From Altererythrobacter epoxidivorans (lineage in GTDB: Bacteria > Pseudomonadota > Alphaproteobacteria > Sphingomonadales > Sphingomonadaceae), in contig NZ_CP012669.1 of the NCBI RefSeq assembly GCF_001281485.1, positions 124,001 to 188,000 of the forward strand: a DNA stretch of 64,000 bases. The letters run 5' to 3'. The position numbers and the translations under genes are program-made. The first letter of the stretch is position 1. Each line of letters starts with the position of its first letter. The notes under the pieces are model-generated. The model searched no databases. It was not told the DNA's origin and worked only from the letters and a program-made list of their open reading frames with translations. Below are positions 26,760 through 35,172 of this stretch, piece after piece.

Positions 26760-27653
26760 CTACAGACTTGGCAGCAAGACTCGGCGATCTTGCTCTACCT
26801 GGCGGGTCAGCCAGTTGCTCAGATAGCGCACCTTTTCCAATCTGTGCGTGTCCTTGTGGGTGACGATCCAGAAACTTCGCGTGAGACGAAACGATGGCAG
26901 CACGCGATTCAAGCGTGCCTCCCTGTCACCCATGAAACACGGAAGCACGCCGATCCCCGCACCGCCTGAGATGAGCTGTAACTGCGCGTTGATGCTCGAC
27001 GAAGTCACTGTTGCCCGGAGGTTCGAATACACCTCGTTCAAATAGTCTAGTTCGGGCGCATAAAGCAGGTCCGAAATATAGCTTACGAGCCGATGGCCGG
27101 TGGCGAGGTCCGACCTTTTCTGTGGCTGGCCGGTCTCCTGAAGATAGTCAGGAGATGCATAGAGGCCGAGTGAATAGTCAGAAAGTTTGCGCGCGATCAG
27201 CGGCCCGGCCTTTGGCCTAGAGAGCATGACGGCAATATCTGCCTCTCGCTTGGAAGGGCTGAGGAAGCCGCTGCTGGCAACCAGTTCCACCGTCAGTTCG
27301 GGATGTTCCTCGACCAGGGCAGGGAGCCTAGGCGCAAGAAACCAGCTGCCGAAGCCCTCCGAAACGCTGAGTCGGACCTGACCACCCAGGCCCGGCTGCC
27401 CCAGGCCCGAGTGACCGAAGGATGATGCCTCTTCTGCCATCCGCTCGACCCGGGCGAGCAATTCCTCTCCATGCTGGGTCAGGACCTGCCCTTCGCGAGT
27501 CTGTTCGACCAGGCGTTGGCCGATGGCCCCCTCGAGCCGTCTCAGCCGGCGGCTGACTGTCGTTCCGTCGATACGCAGCATGCGCGCGGCGTTCGATATC
27601 TGCCCCGCTTTTGCCACAGCGAGAAAAATGCGGAGATCGTCCCAATTTTCCAT
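26760..27653 (-). CDS. LysR-family transcriptional regulator
   Basis: A 297-residue regulator with an N-terminal winged helix-turn-helix (residues about 1-60; ENWDDLRIFLAVAKAGQISNAARML, then TTVSRRLRRLEGAIG) and a periplasmic-binding-like effector domain. The ATG at 27653 gives a normal start. It is divergent from mmsA with a strong palindrome between the starts, so it probably controls mmsA-mmsB in response to a valine-catabolism metabolite. That role is inferred from position. Confidence 0.9.
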   Translation of the reverse strand: MENWDDLRIFLAVAKAGQISNAARMLRIDGTTVSRRLRRLEGAIGQRLVEQTREGQVLTQHGEELLARVERMAEEASSFGHSGLGQPGLGGQVRLSVSEGFGSWFLAPRLPALVEEHPELTVELVASSGFLSPSKREADIAVMLSRPKAGPLIARKLSDYSLGLYASPDYLQETGQPQKRSDLATGHRLVSYISDLLYAPELDYLNEVYSNLRATVTSSSINAQLQLISGGAGIGVLPCFMGDREARLNRVLPSFRLTRSFWIVTHKDTHRLEKVRYLSNWLTRQVEQDRRVLLPSL

Positions 27654-27681
27654 CTGCAATTTTGCAGCCCCGGGCTGCAAA
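27654..27681. promoter_or_regulatory. palindromic operator between LysR gene and mmsA
   Basis: CTGCAA-TT-TTGCAG (27654-27667) overlaps TTTGCAGCCC-C-GGGCTGCAAA (27661-27681), so three TGCA half sites are phased within 28 bases directly before the regulator start. This fits a LysR-type site used for autoregulation and mmsA control. Confidence 0.6.
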
Positions 27682-27745
27682 CCTTCTACTTGTCTGCGGC
27701 AATGTAGGCTGACATCCTGTAGCCATACAATAGCGGAGAGTTTTC

Positions 27746-29245
27746 ATGCGGCAGATCGACCATTTCATTTCCGGCGGTTCGGGAGATACCTCTGGTGCGC
27801 GCAAGCATCAGGTCTGGAACCCTTCGACGGGTGAGGTTCAGGCGGAGGTGGTCCTCGGCGATGCAGCATTGCTCGATCGTGCAGTCGCTGAAGCGAAGAA
27901 GGTCCAGCCTGAATGGGCGGCCACTAATCCGCAAAAACGCGCGCGCGTTATGTTCGAATTCAAGCGGCTGGTCGAAGCGAACAAGCAGGAACTGGCCGAA
28001 CTTCTCTCGAGCGAGCACGGCAAGGTAGTCGAAGACGCGCATGGCGACGTTCAGCGCGGCCTGGAAGTGATCGAATTCGCCTGTGGCATCCCGCAGGCAT
28101 TGAAGGGTGAATACACCCAAGGAGCAGGCCCGGGCATCGACGTCTATTCGATGCGCCAGCCGCTCGGTATCGGTGCCGGCATCACGCCGTTCAACTTCCC
28201 CGCAATGATCCCGATGTGGATGTTCGGCATGGCGATTGCGGCGGGTAACGCCTTCATCCTCAAGCCCAGCGAGCGCGATCCCAGCGTGCCGGCCCGCCTG
28301 GCCGAACTGATGCTCGAAGCCGGCGCGCCCGAAGGTTTGCTGCAGGTCGTCCACGGCGACAAAGAAATGGTCGATGCCATCCTCGACCACCCCGATATCC
28401 CTGCAATCAGCTTCGTCGGCTCGTCCGACATCGCGCATTACATCTACTCGCGCGGCTCGGCGAATGCGAAGCGCGTGCAGGCTTTCGGCGGCGCGAAGAA
28501 TCACGGCGTCGTCATGCCCGATGCCGATCTCGACCAGGTAGTGAACGACCTTGCAGGCGCGGCCTTCGGCTCGGCAGGCGAACGCTGCATGGCTCTGCCG
28601 GTTGTCGTGCCGGTGGGCGAGGACACGGCCGAGAAATTGAAGGCGAAGCTGATCCCCGCGATCAATGCGTTGCGCGTCGGGGTCTCGAATGATCCGGACG
28701 CACATTACGGCCCGGTTGTCACGCCCGAGCACAAGGCGCGGGTCGAAAGCTGGATCGACACGGCCGAAAAGGAAGGCGCAGAAGTCGTGATCGACGGCCG
28801 CGGCTTCACTTTGCAGGGCCATGAAGACGGCTTCTTCGTCGGCCCGACGCTGCTCGACCGGGTCACGCCCGACATGACGAGCTATCAGGAGGAAATCTTC
28901 GGTCCGGTCCTGCAGATCGTGCGCGCCAAGGATTTCGAGGAAGCTTTGAGGCTTCCATCCGAGCATCAGTATGGCAATGGCGTCGCCATCTTCACCCGAA
29001 ATGGCCATGCAGCGCGCGAATTCGCGAGCCGGGTCAACGTCGGCATGGTCGGCATCAACGTGCCGATCCCGGTTCCCGTCAGCTATCACAGCTTCGGCGG
29101 GTGGAAGCGCTCGGGCTTCGGCGACATCGACCAGTACGGCATGGAAGGCCTGAAGTTCTGGACCAAGGCCAAGAAGGTCACCCAGCGCTGGCCCGATGGC
29201 GGCGGCGACGGATCGAACGCCTTCGTCATCCCGACGATGGGATAA
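27746..29245 (+). CDS. mmsA: CoA-acylating methylmalonate-semialdehyde dehydrogenase
   Basis: A 499-residue aldehyde dehydrogenase that turns methylmalonate or malonate semialdehyde into propionyl- or acetyl-CoA with NAD, in valine and inositol catabolism. The catalytic cysteine is in GSAGERCMALPV near residue 281; GITPFNFPAMIPMWM and SFVGSSDIA form the NAD site. The R-CMA sequence is the CoA-dependent subgroup mark. It starts with the ATG at 27746 and is followed by mmsB on the same strand. Confidence 0.96.
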   Translation: MRQIDHFISGGSGDTSGARKHQVWNPSTGEVQAEVVLGDAALLDRAVAEAKKVQPEWAATNPQKRARVMFEFKRLVEANKQELAELLSSEHGKVVEDAHGDVQRGLEVIEFACGIPQALKGEYTQGAGPGIDVYSMRQPLGIGAGITPFNFPAMIPMWMFGMAIAAGNAFILKPSERDPSVPARLAELMLEAGAPEGLLQVVHGDKEMVDAILDHPDIPAISFVGSSDIAHYIYSRGSANAKRVQAFGGAKNHGVVMPDADLDQVVNDLAGAAFGSAGERCMALPVVVPVGEDTAEKLKAKLIPAINALRVGVSNDPDAHYGPVVTPEHKARVESWIDTAEKEGAEVVIDGRGFTLQGHEDGFFVGPTLLDRVTPDMTSYQEEIFGPVLQIVRAKDFEEALRLPSEHQYGNGVAIFTRNGHAAREFASRVNVGMVGINVPIPVPVSYHSFGGWKRSGFGDIDQYGMEGLKFWTKAKKVTQRWPDGGGDGSNAFVIPTMG

Positions 29246-29332
29246 TTCCGGTGACCGGGCGACGAAGGTTGCCCGGTCGCGGATCATCGAGGCGAAGCAA
29301 CGCCCGAGCTGAAAGAAAAACGGAGAGTACGC

Positions 29333-30208
29333 ATGAAAATCGCTTTCATCGGCCTTGGCAACATGGGCGGCGGGATGGCCGCAAACCTCGTGAAGGCAGG
29401 GCACGCAGTGAATGCCTTCGATCTGTCCGAAGAGGCTCTGGCGAGTGCCAACGCGCATGGCTGCACGACATTCACCGACGCGCGCGAGGCGGTGCAGGGC
29501 GTTGATGCAGTCGTGACGATGTTGCCCAACGGCGGCATTGTGAAGTCGGTCTATACCGAAAGCGTGATCGGTCACGCTCCGGCTGGCGCAGTTCTGCTCG
29601 ACTGTTCGACGATCGATGTAGCTACCGCAAAGGACGTGATCGCTACGGCAGAGGCAGCCGGTTATGACATGGTCGATGCCCCTGTTTCGGGCGGCATTGC
29701 TGCAGCAAATGGCGGCACGCTCACCTTCATGGTTGGCGGCACTGAACAGGCTTTCAAGAGGGCAGAAGAGGTGCTGAACCCCATGGGCAAGGCGGTGATC
29801 CATGCCGGAGATGCCGGGGCCGGGCAGACCGCGAAAATCTGCAACAACATGCTGCTCGCCATTTCGATGATCGGCACCGCCGAGGCGATGGCCATGGCTG
29901 AAAAGCTCGGCCTCGATCCGCAGAAGTTTTATGAGATTTCGAGCCAGTCGTCCGGTTACTGCTGGTCGCTCAATGCCTACACGCCGATGCCGGGCGTCGG
30001 GGTCGAAAGCCCGGCCGATAATGACTACCAGGGCGGCTTCGCGACCGCGCTGATGCTGAAGGACCTGCGGCTCGCGATGGACGCAGCCGATACTGCGGAC
30101 GCTGCCGTTCCGATGGGTGCGCGTGCAGCGGCGCTGTACGAGGATTTCAATGGCGCAGGCAACGGTGCGCTCGATTTCTCCGCCATCATCAAGATGCTGC
30201 GGGGCTGA
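29333..30208 (+). CDS. mmsB: 3-hydroxyisobutyrate dehydrogenase
   Basis: A 291-residue beta-hydroxyacid dehydrogenase that oxidises 3-hydroxyisobutyrate to methylmalonate semialdehyde, the MmsA substrate. It shows the NAD fold GLGNMGGGMAANLVKAGH, the substrate motif DAPVSGGIAAANGGTLTFMVGG and a catalytic lysine region AGAGQTAKICNNMLL. It lies 87 bases after mmsA, so the two should form an operon. Confidence 0.95.
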   Translation: MKIAFIGLGNMGGGMAANLVKAGHAVNAFDLSEEALASANAHGCTTFTDAREAVQGVDAVVTMLPNGGIVKSVYTESVIGHAPAGAVLLDCSTIDVATAKDVIATAEAAGYDMVDAPVSGGIAAANGGTLTFMVGGTEQAFKRAEEVLNPMGKAVIHAGDAGAGQTAKICNNMLLAISMIGTAEAMAMAEKLGLDPQKFYEISSQSSGYCWSLNAYTPMPGVGVESPADNDYQGGFATALMLKDLRLAMDAADTADAAVPMGARAAALYEDFNGAGNGALDFSAIIKMLRG

Positions 30209-30284
30209 GTTTGCTGACCAGTTTCGCTCTGGCTGAATAGCCTCTTCCGGCGCCTGCAGCGCGCAGCCGCCGACCGTCCGGTGT

Positions 30285-31439
30285 TTATCTCAGGCCCAGC
30301 TGGCGGGCGATGATTCCGCGCAGGATCTCGCGCGTTCCGCCACGCAGCGAGAACGACGGAGCAGCCATCATCGTATAGGCAAGCACCGCTGCCAGGTCGT
30401 CTTCGCTTTCCATGTCGGGCTGAACATCGACGAGGCTTCGCGCGATATCCGGCAGGTCTTGTTCGAAAGTCGCGCCTAGGTCCTTGACGATTGCGGCATG
30501 AACAGAAGGGTTCTCACCTGCTTCGAGCAGCGCAGCGACGCCGCGGGACATCGCCCGCAAGGTAACGAGGTGCGAAAACAGCCGGCCGATCGCGAGCCTG
30601 GCGGCGTCGCTGTCGCTGCCCCGCAGGACCCGCACAAGCTCGGTCATGAGCTGCATCGAGGAGAGGAACCGCTCCGGGCCGGAGCGTTCGTAGGCGAGTT
30701 CGCTCATCACCTGCGACCAGCCCTGGCCTTCCTCGCCAAGTATGGCATCGCCAGGCAGGATCGCGTCTTCGAAATGCACTTCGTTGAAGTGATGCTTGCC
30801 CATCAGGTCGAGGATCGGCTTCACCGTGATCCCGGGCGTTGACTTCATGTCGACGAGCAGCTGGCTGGTCCCGCGCTGCCGGTCTTCCGTGGTGCCGGAA
30901 GTGCGGCAGAACAGGATCATGTAATCGGCTTCGTGACCATAGGTGGTCCAGAGCTTGGTCCCGTTGACCTTCCACGATCCATCGGACTGGCGTTCGGCGC
31001 GAGTGCGGGTTGCCGCGAGGTCGGAGCCGGAATCAGGCTCGCTCATCCCGATGCAGAAGGTGCATTCGCCAGCGGCAATACGCGGCAGGATTGCCCGCTT
31101 CTGCTCTTCGGTTCCGTAATGCAGGAGGCTCGGCCCACTCTGCCTGTCGGCAATCCAGTGCGCAGCCACAGGAGCGCCCGCGGCCAGCGTTTCTTCCATG
31201 ACGACATAGCGTTCGAAGGCGCTGCGTTCGTGGCCGCCATATTCCTTGGGCCAGGTCATTCCGAGCCATCCCTGCTGGCCCAGCTTGCGGCTGAATTCGC
31301 GGTCGAACCCATTCCAGCTTTCGGCCCGCTGTAGCGAAGTCTTGCCGGCCAGTTCACGGGCAAGAAACGCGCGGACCTCGCTCCGCAATTCGCGGGCACG
31401 ATCGCTTTCGGCGAGGACGGGATATTCGAGCATCGTCAT
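30285..31439 (-). CDS. acyl-CoA dehydrogenase, large partner
   Basis: A 384-residue FAD enzyme with the complete fold: CIGMSEPDSGSDLAATRT, a KVNGTKLWTTYGHEADYM block and the C-terminal RGGTREILRGIIARQLGL. The catalytic base at the family site is the Glu in GTREI. Its ATG overlaps the stop of a shorter upstream homologue (ATGA). Such long/short pairs are known for heteromeric acyl-CoA dehydrogenases of branched or steroid side-chain substrates, so the two probably form one enzyme. A link to valine breakdown is possible because mmsAB is adjacent. Confidence 0.9.
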   Translation of the reverse strand: MTMLEYPVLAESDRARELRSEVRAFLARELAGKTSLQRAESWNGFDREFSRKLGQQGWLGMTWPKEYGGHERSAFERYVVMEETLAAGAPVAAHWIADRQSGPSLLHYGTEEQKRAILPRIAAGECTFCIGMSEPDSGSDLAATRTRAERQSDGSWKVNGTKLWTTYGHEADYMILFCRTSGTTEDRQRGTSQLLVDMKSTPGITVKPILDLMGKHHFNEVHFEDAILPGDAILGEEGQGWSQVMSELAYERSGPERFLSSMQLMTELVRVLRGSDSDAARLAIGRLFSHLVTLRAMSRGVAALLEAGENPSVHAAIVKDLGATFEQDLPDIARSLVDVQPDMESEDDLAAVLAYTMMAAPSFSLRGGTREILRGIIARQLGLR

Positions 31440-32242
31440 GCCGCGGTGACCATGTTCCAGAGGTCGTCAGCGCCCGGGGCGAGTACCTGCTCGCCGACCT
31501 TGCGCGTCCAATAGGCCTGCGTGCCGAAATCGTCGCGCCACTTCCACAGCGCGCGGGTATAGACCTGGAGCTTGTGCTCCTGCGCAAAACCGATCGCACC
31601 GTGCAGCTGGTGCGCGATACTGCTCCCCTTCGACGCTGCTTCGCCGATCCGGGTGCGGGCAACTGCGACCGCGATATTGCAGGTGCAGTCGGTGCGATCG
31701 AAACATGCAACCGCGTGATCGGACGCCGCGCGCGATGCCGCAACTTCGCCTGCCAAAACTGCGAGCAAGTGCTGCACGGCCTGGAAATTGGAGAGCGGGC
31801 GACCGAACTGCTGCCGTTCCTGAACGTGGCGCACCGTCATGCCGAGAATGGTTTCTAGAGCGCCTGTCATCTGCACGGCCCTTGCGAGGGCTGCGACGGC
31901 AAGCTGGTCGTCGCTGAGGTCGCCCAGTCGCTCGGTCATCTGACCGTCCGGTTCCTTGCCCGCTTCTGCGGCAAAGCGATGGGCGAGCATCGTCTGGACA
32001 AGCGGCAGGGGCACGATTTCGCTTCCGCAGATGCGCACGAGCTCGAATGCATCGGCCTGTTGCAGGCCAAACCCGCCCATATCGTCAGGCACCATGGCAA
32101 AGGGCAGGCCCATCTCCTCGACCCGCCGCCACGCGCCTGCCTTGTCCTCGACCGAAAGGACATGTCCCGGCGAAAATTCCTCCGCAAGATCGCTAAGGAG
32201 GCGCCGGGTTGAATCGAACAGGATGGAGGAAAGATCGTCCAT
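31436..32242 (-). CDS. acyl-CoA dehydrogenase-like small partner
   Basis: A 268-residue protein of the same fold as its downstream neighbour but shorter by more than 100 residues. The middle beta domain is largely absent, while the C-terminal helices are clear (QFGRPLSNFQAVQHLLAVLAGEVAASRAASD, HQLHGAIGFAQEHKLQVYTR). The family's usual catalytic glutamate region is lacking, so it is probably the non-catalytic half of a heteromer. Stop and start overlap with the large partner. Confidence 0.85.
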   Translation of the reverse strand: MDDLSSILFDSTRRLLSDLAEEFSPGHVLSVEDKAGAWRRVEEMGLPFAMVPDDMGGFGLQQADAFELVRICGSEIVPLPLVQTMLAHRFAAEAGKEPDGQMTERLGDLSDDQLAVAALARAVQMTGALETILGMTVRHVQERQQFGRPLSNFQAVQHLLAVLAGEVAASRAASDHAVACFDRTDCTCNIAVAVARTRIGEAASKGSSIAHQLHGAIGFAQEHKLQVYTRALWKWRDDFGTQAYWTRKVGEQVLAPGADDLWNMVTAA

Positions 32243-32347
32243 TAGAGGCAGCTTGTATATGGACTATGCCAATCGGCCAAGCCCGCTGCGAAGCAAGTGC
32301 GCTCTCCCCTTGCTTGCAACCCACATGGCATAGTGTAGGTCAGCCCG

Positions 32348-32815
32348 ATGGGCGATGGCACGACCGATATTGATGGCTCTCTTGCAGAGGGTGCAATTGC
32401 AGACCGGATAGAGCGGATTTGCGTCGCACACGAAGGGTCAGAAGGACCGCTGCTTCCCATTCTTCACGAAGTACAGGCGACATTCGGCTGCATCGATACG
32501 GCTGCCGAAACCATCATCGCGAGATGCCTCAATCTCAGCCGCGCCGAAGTGCACGGCGTGGTCAGTTTCTACCATGATTTCCAGGCCGAGCCCGACCCGC
32601 GCCCCGTCGTCCAGATATGTCGCGCAGAAGCCTGCAAGGCGCGTGGAGTTGAAAAGCTGGTTGCCGGCGCGCGCACTGCAGCCGGCGACCGCGTCAGGAT
32701 CGAGGACGTCTATTGCCTCGGTCTTTGCAGCGTCGGTCCGAATGCCCGGATAGGCGACCAGATGCATGCGCGCCTCGACGCGGAAGCGCTGGCGAGGTTG
32801 ATCGACCGGGCATGA
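32348..32815 (+). CDS. fdsG: NAD-linked formate dehydrogenase gamma subunit
   Basis: A 155-residue NuoE-like protein holding one [2Fe-2S] cluster: C-x4-C in QICRAEACKARG and C-x3-C in YCLGLCSVGP. It forms the diaphorase unit with FdsB and passes electrons to NAD. The start ATG at 32348 follows a promoter-containing gap of about 100 bases. Stop and fdsB start overlap as ATGA. Confidence 0.93.
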   Translation: MGDGTTDIDGSLAEGAIADRIERICVAHEGSEGPLLPILHEVQATFGCIDTAAETIIARCLNLSRAEVHGVVSFYHDFQAEPDPRPVVQICRAEACKARGVEKLVAGARTAAGDRVRIEDVYCLGLCSVGPNARIGDQMHARLDAEALARLIDRA

Positions 32816-34338
32816 CAAGGATCCGTATCTCCGATGACAGCCTGGCAAAGGCGTGCAGCGCCGACGCCGTAGCCGCCGCTTTCGAGAGTGCCGGGGCAAC
32901 AGTCGAACGCGTGTCCAGCTGGGGGATGCACTGGCTCGAGCCATTGGTCGAAATCGAAGGCGAAGGGTTTGGTCCTGTCGCGGTAGAGGACGTCGCTGCA
33001 ATCCTTGCCGGATCGAGCGACAAATCCATCGGCAAGGTCGCGGATCACCCGTTCATCACCCGGCAGCAGCGATTGACCTTCGCACGGGCGGGCAAGACGC
33101 GGCCCCTCAGCCTTGACGATTACGAGGCTTCCGGCGGTTGGGCAGGACTTCGCCGCGCACGCTCCATGCAAGCGGCTGACGTCGTCGAAGAGGTGATCGC
33201 TTCCGGTCTTCGTGGCCGCGGCGGTGCCGGGTTTCCGGCGGGGATCAAGTGGCGCACGGTCGCCGAGGCAGTGGGATCGTGGAAATACATCGTCTGCAAC
33301 GCGGATGAGGGCGACAGCGGGACTTTTGCTGATCGCATGCTGATGGAAGGCGATCCATTCGCCCTGATCGAAGGGATGGCGATCGCAGGATATGCAACGG
33401 GTGCTACGAAGGGCTTCATCTACCTGCGCAGCGAATACCCCGATGCAATCGCCAAGTTGCGCGCGGCTATCGAGCTGTCGGCGGGCGTGGTTGCACCGTT
33501 CGAGATCGAAGTGCGTGTGGGCGCGGGCGCCTATGTCTGCGGCGAGGAAACCTCTTTGCTCAACAGTCTTGAGGGCAAGCGCGGTGAGGTGCGGGCAAAA
33601 CCCCCACTGCCCGCGATCGAAGGGCTGTTCGGCTGCCCGACGGTGGTCAACAACGTTCTCACCCTGGCGGCCGTGCCTCATATTCTGAAGGACGGAGGCG
33701 CAGCAGAATATGCAGGTTTCGGCCTCGGCCGCTCGCGCGGAACCATGCCGATCCAGCTTGCCGGGAATATCAGGCACGGCGGGTTGTTCGAGACCGCTTT
33801 CGGCATCACGCTGGGCGAACTGGTCAATGAGATCGGCGGCGGAACCGCTTCGGGCAGGCCGGTAAAGGCAGTGCAGGTCGGTGGCCCGCTCGGCGCCTAC
33901 ATCCATCCCGACAAATTCGACCTGCCGTTCGATTACGAGGCCTATGCGGCTGCCGATGGCCTGATCGGGCACGGCGGCATCGTCGTGTTCGACGATACGG
34001 CGGACATGGGCGCAATGGCGCGCTTCGCGTTCGAGTTCTGTGCCGCGGAAAGCTGCGGCAAGTGCACGCCCTGCAGGCTTGGCGCGGTGCGCGGCGCCGA
34101 AACCATCGACCGGATCCTCGCCGGCGGGCGTGAGCCAGACCGGATCGAACTTGCGCCGCAGATGCACAATGCGCAGACCGCCCCGCGCAGCCGCGACGAG
34201 CAGGTGCAACTGCTCGAGGATCTGTGCGAGGTCATGCGCGACGGATCGCTTTGTGCCCTCGGCGGCTTCACGCCCTTTCCGGTGCTCAGCGCAATGCGCA
34301 ACTGGCCCGAAGATTTCGGCCTCGAAGGCGATTGTTGA
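32812..34338 (+). CDS. fdsB: NAD-linked formate dehydrogenase beta subunit
   Basis: A 508-residue protein that fuses a thioredoxin-like N terminus to a NuoF-like domain. GLRGRGGAGFPAGIKW and the CNADEGDSGTFADR stretch form the FMN and NADH sites; GAGAYVCGEETSLLNSLEG follows; ESCGKCTPCRLG with a later cysteine binds the [4Fe-4S] cluster. It reduces NAD with electrons from FdsA. The start overlaps fdsG (ATGA) although open frame continues upstream. fdhD follows after three bases. Confidence 0.95.
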   Translation: MTRIRISDDSLAKACSADAVAAAFESAGATVERVSSWGMHWLEPLVEIEGEGFGPVAVEDVAAILAGSSDKSIGKVADHPFITRQQRLTFARAGKTRPLSLDDYEASGGWAGLRRARSMQAADVVEEVIASGLRGRGGAGFPAGIKWRTVAEAVGSWKYIVCNADEGDSGTFADRMLMEGDPFALIEGMAIAGYATGATKGFIYLRSEYPDAIAKLRAAIELSAGVVAPFEIEVRVGAGAYVCGEETSLLNSLEGKRGEVRAKPPLPAIEGLFGCPTVVNNVLTLAAVPHILKDGGAAEYAGFGLGRSRGTMPIQLAGNIRHGGLFETAFGITLGELVNEIGGGTASGRPVKAVQVGGPLGAYIHPDKFDLPFDYEAYAAADGLIGHGGIVVFDDTADMGAMARFAFEFCAAESCGKCTPCRLGAVRGAETIDRILAGGREPDRIELAPQMHNAQTAPRSRDEQVQLLEDLCEVMRDGSLCALGGFTPFPVLSAMRNWPEDFGLEGDC

Positions 34339-34341
34339 GCG

Positions 34342-35172
34342 ATGGCGGTGCGTGAGTTCCCTGCATTGGAAGTCGCCCTTGCAGGGGGCGAGGATGCGTC
34401 GATCTCTCGCGCGGTTGCGGTCGAGCAGCCGGTCGCTTTCGAGATCAACGGGCTCGCCTATGCGGTGATGATGGCCAGTCCCTGCGATCTCGAGGATTTT
34501 GCGGTCGGTTTCGCCATGTCCGAAGCGCTCGCGACGTCGCCTGAAGACATCGGGCAACTTGACGTGGCGGAGGTCGAAGGCGGTCGTATCGTTCGCCTGT
34601 CCATACCGTCGCTGGGCGACGAACTGGCGGAGCGCATCAGGTTGCGCCTGACAGAGGGAAGCTGCGGGCTGTGCGGCATCCGCTCCATCGAAGAGGTGTT
34701 GCGACCGCTCGACGCACTCGCCCCTGCGAAACCCCTTACCAGAACGGCACTCAAAAGGGCCCTGGCGCGACTGAGGGAACATCAGCCCATGGGCACGGCA
34801 ACCGGCGCGATGCATGTCGCAGCGGCGTGTTCGCGCGATGGCGAGATCCTGCTGGCGAGGGAGGATGTCGGGCGTCACAATGCGCTCGACAAGCTGGTCG
34901 GTGCGATGGCGCGGCAAGGCTTGTCGGCAGACGACGGTTTCTTTCTCCTGTCGGCGCGGTGCAGTTACGAACTGGTCGAGAAGACCGTCAGGGCAGGATG
35001 CGCCACGCTGGTCACGGTATCCGCCCCGACATCGCTCGCTATCGAACGAGCGCAGGAATCCGGCCTGCAGCTCTATGCTCTCGCCCGTGAAGACAGTGCA
35101 CTGCTCCTGCATTTGCCGGGCAATGATGCTAGGATCGGGGATGCGTCGAAGGGAACTGAGCATGGGCTATGA
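34342..35172 (+). CDS. fdhD: formate dehydrogenase sulfurtransferase/accessory protein
   Basis: A 276-residue FdhD/FdsC-type protein that binds bis-MGD and delivers sulfur to it before insertion in the catalytic subunit. It has a cysteine motif in EGSCGLCGIRSIEE, near residue 115, and the conserved DVGRHNALDKLVG and SARCSYELVEKTVRAG blocks. Here it lies between fdsB and fdsA instead of after fdsA, where it is more often found. Its last 11 bases overlap the fdsA start. Confidence 0.95.
   Translation: MAVREFPALEVALAGGEDASISRAVAVEQPVAFEINGLAYAVMMASPCDLEDFAVGFAMSEALATSPEDIGQLDVAEVEGGRIVRLSIPSLGDELAERIRLRLTEGSCGLCGIRSIEEVLRPLDALAPAKPLTRTALKRALARLREHQPMGTATGAMHVAAACSRDGEILLAREDVGRHNALDKLVGAMARQGLSADDGFFLLSARCSYELVEKTVRAGCATLVTVSAPTSLAIERAQESGLQLYALAREDSALLLHLPGNDARIGDASKGTEHGL

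Noticed and set aside
27686..29803. Long reverse-strand frame opposite mmsA
   Set aside because: It covers the mmsA promoter and coding region and has no domain signature.
32710..35163. Long reverse-strand open frame opposite fdsB and fdhD
   Set aside because: It is antisense to clearly homologous genes, has no known domains and an Arg/His-rich composition typical of GC-rich shadow frames.
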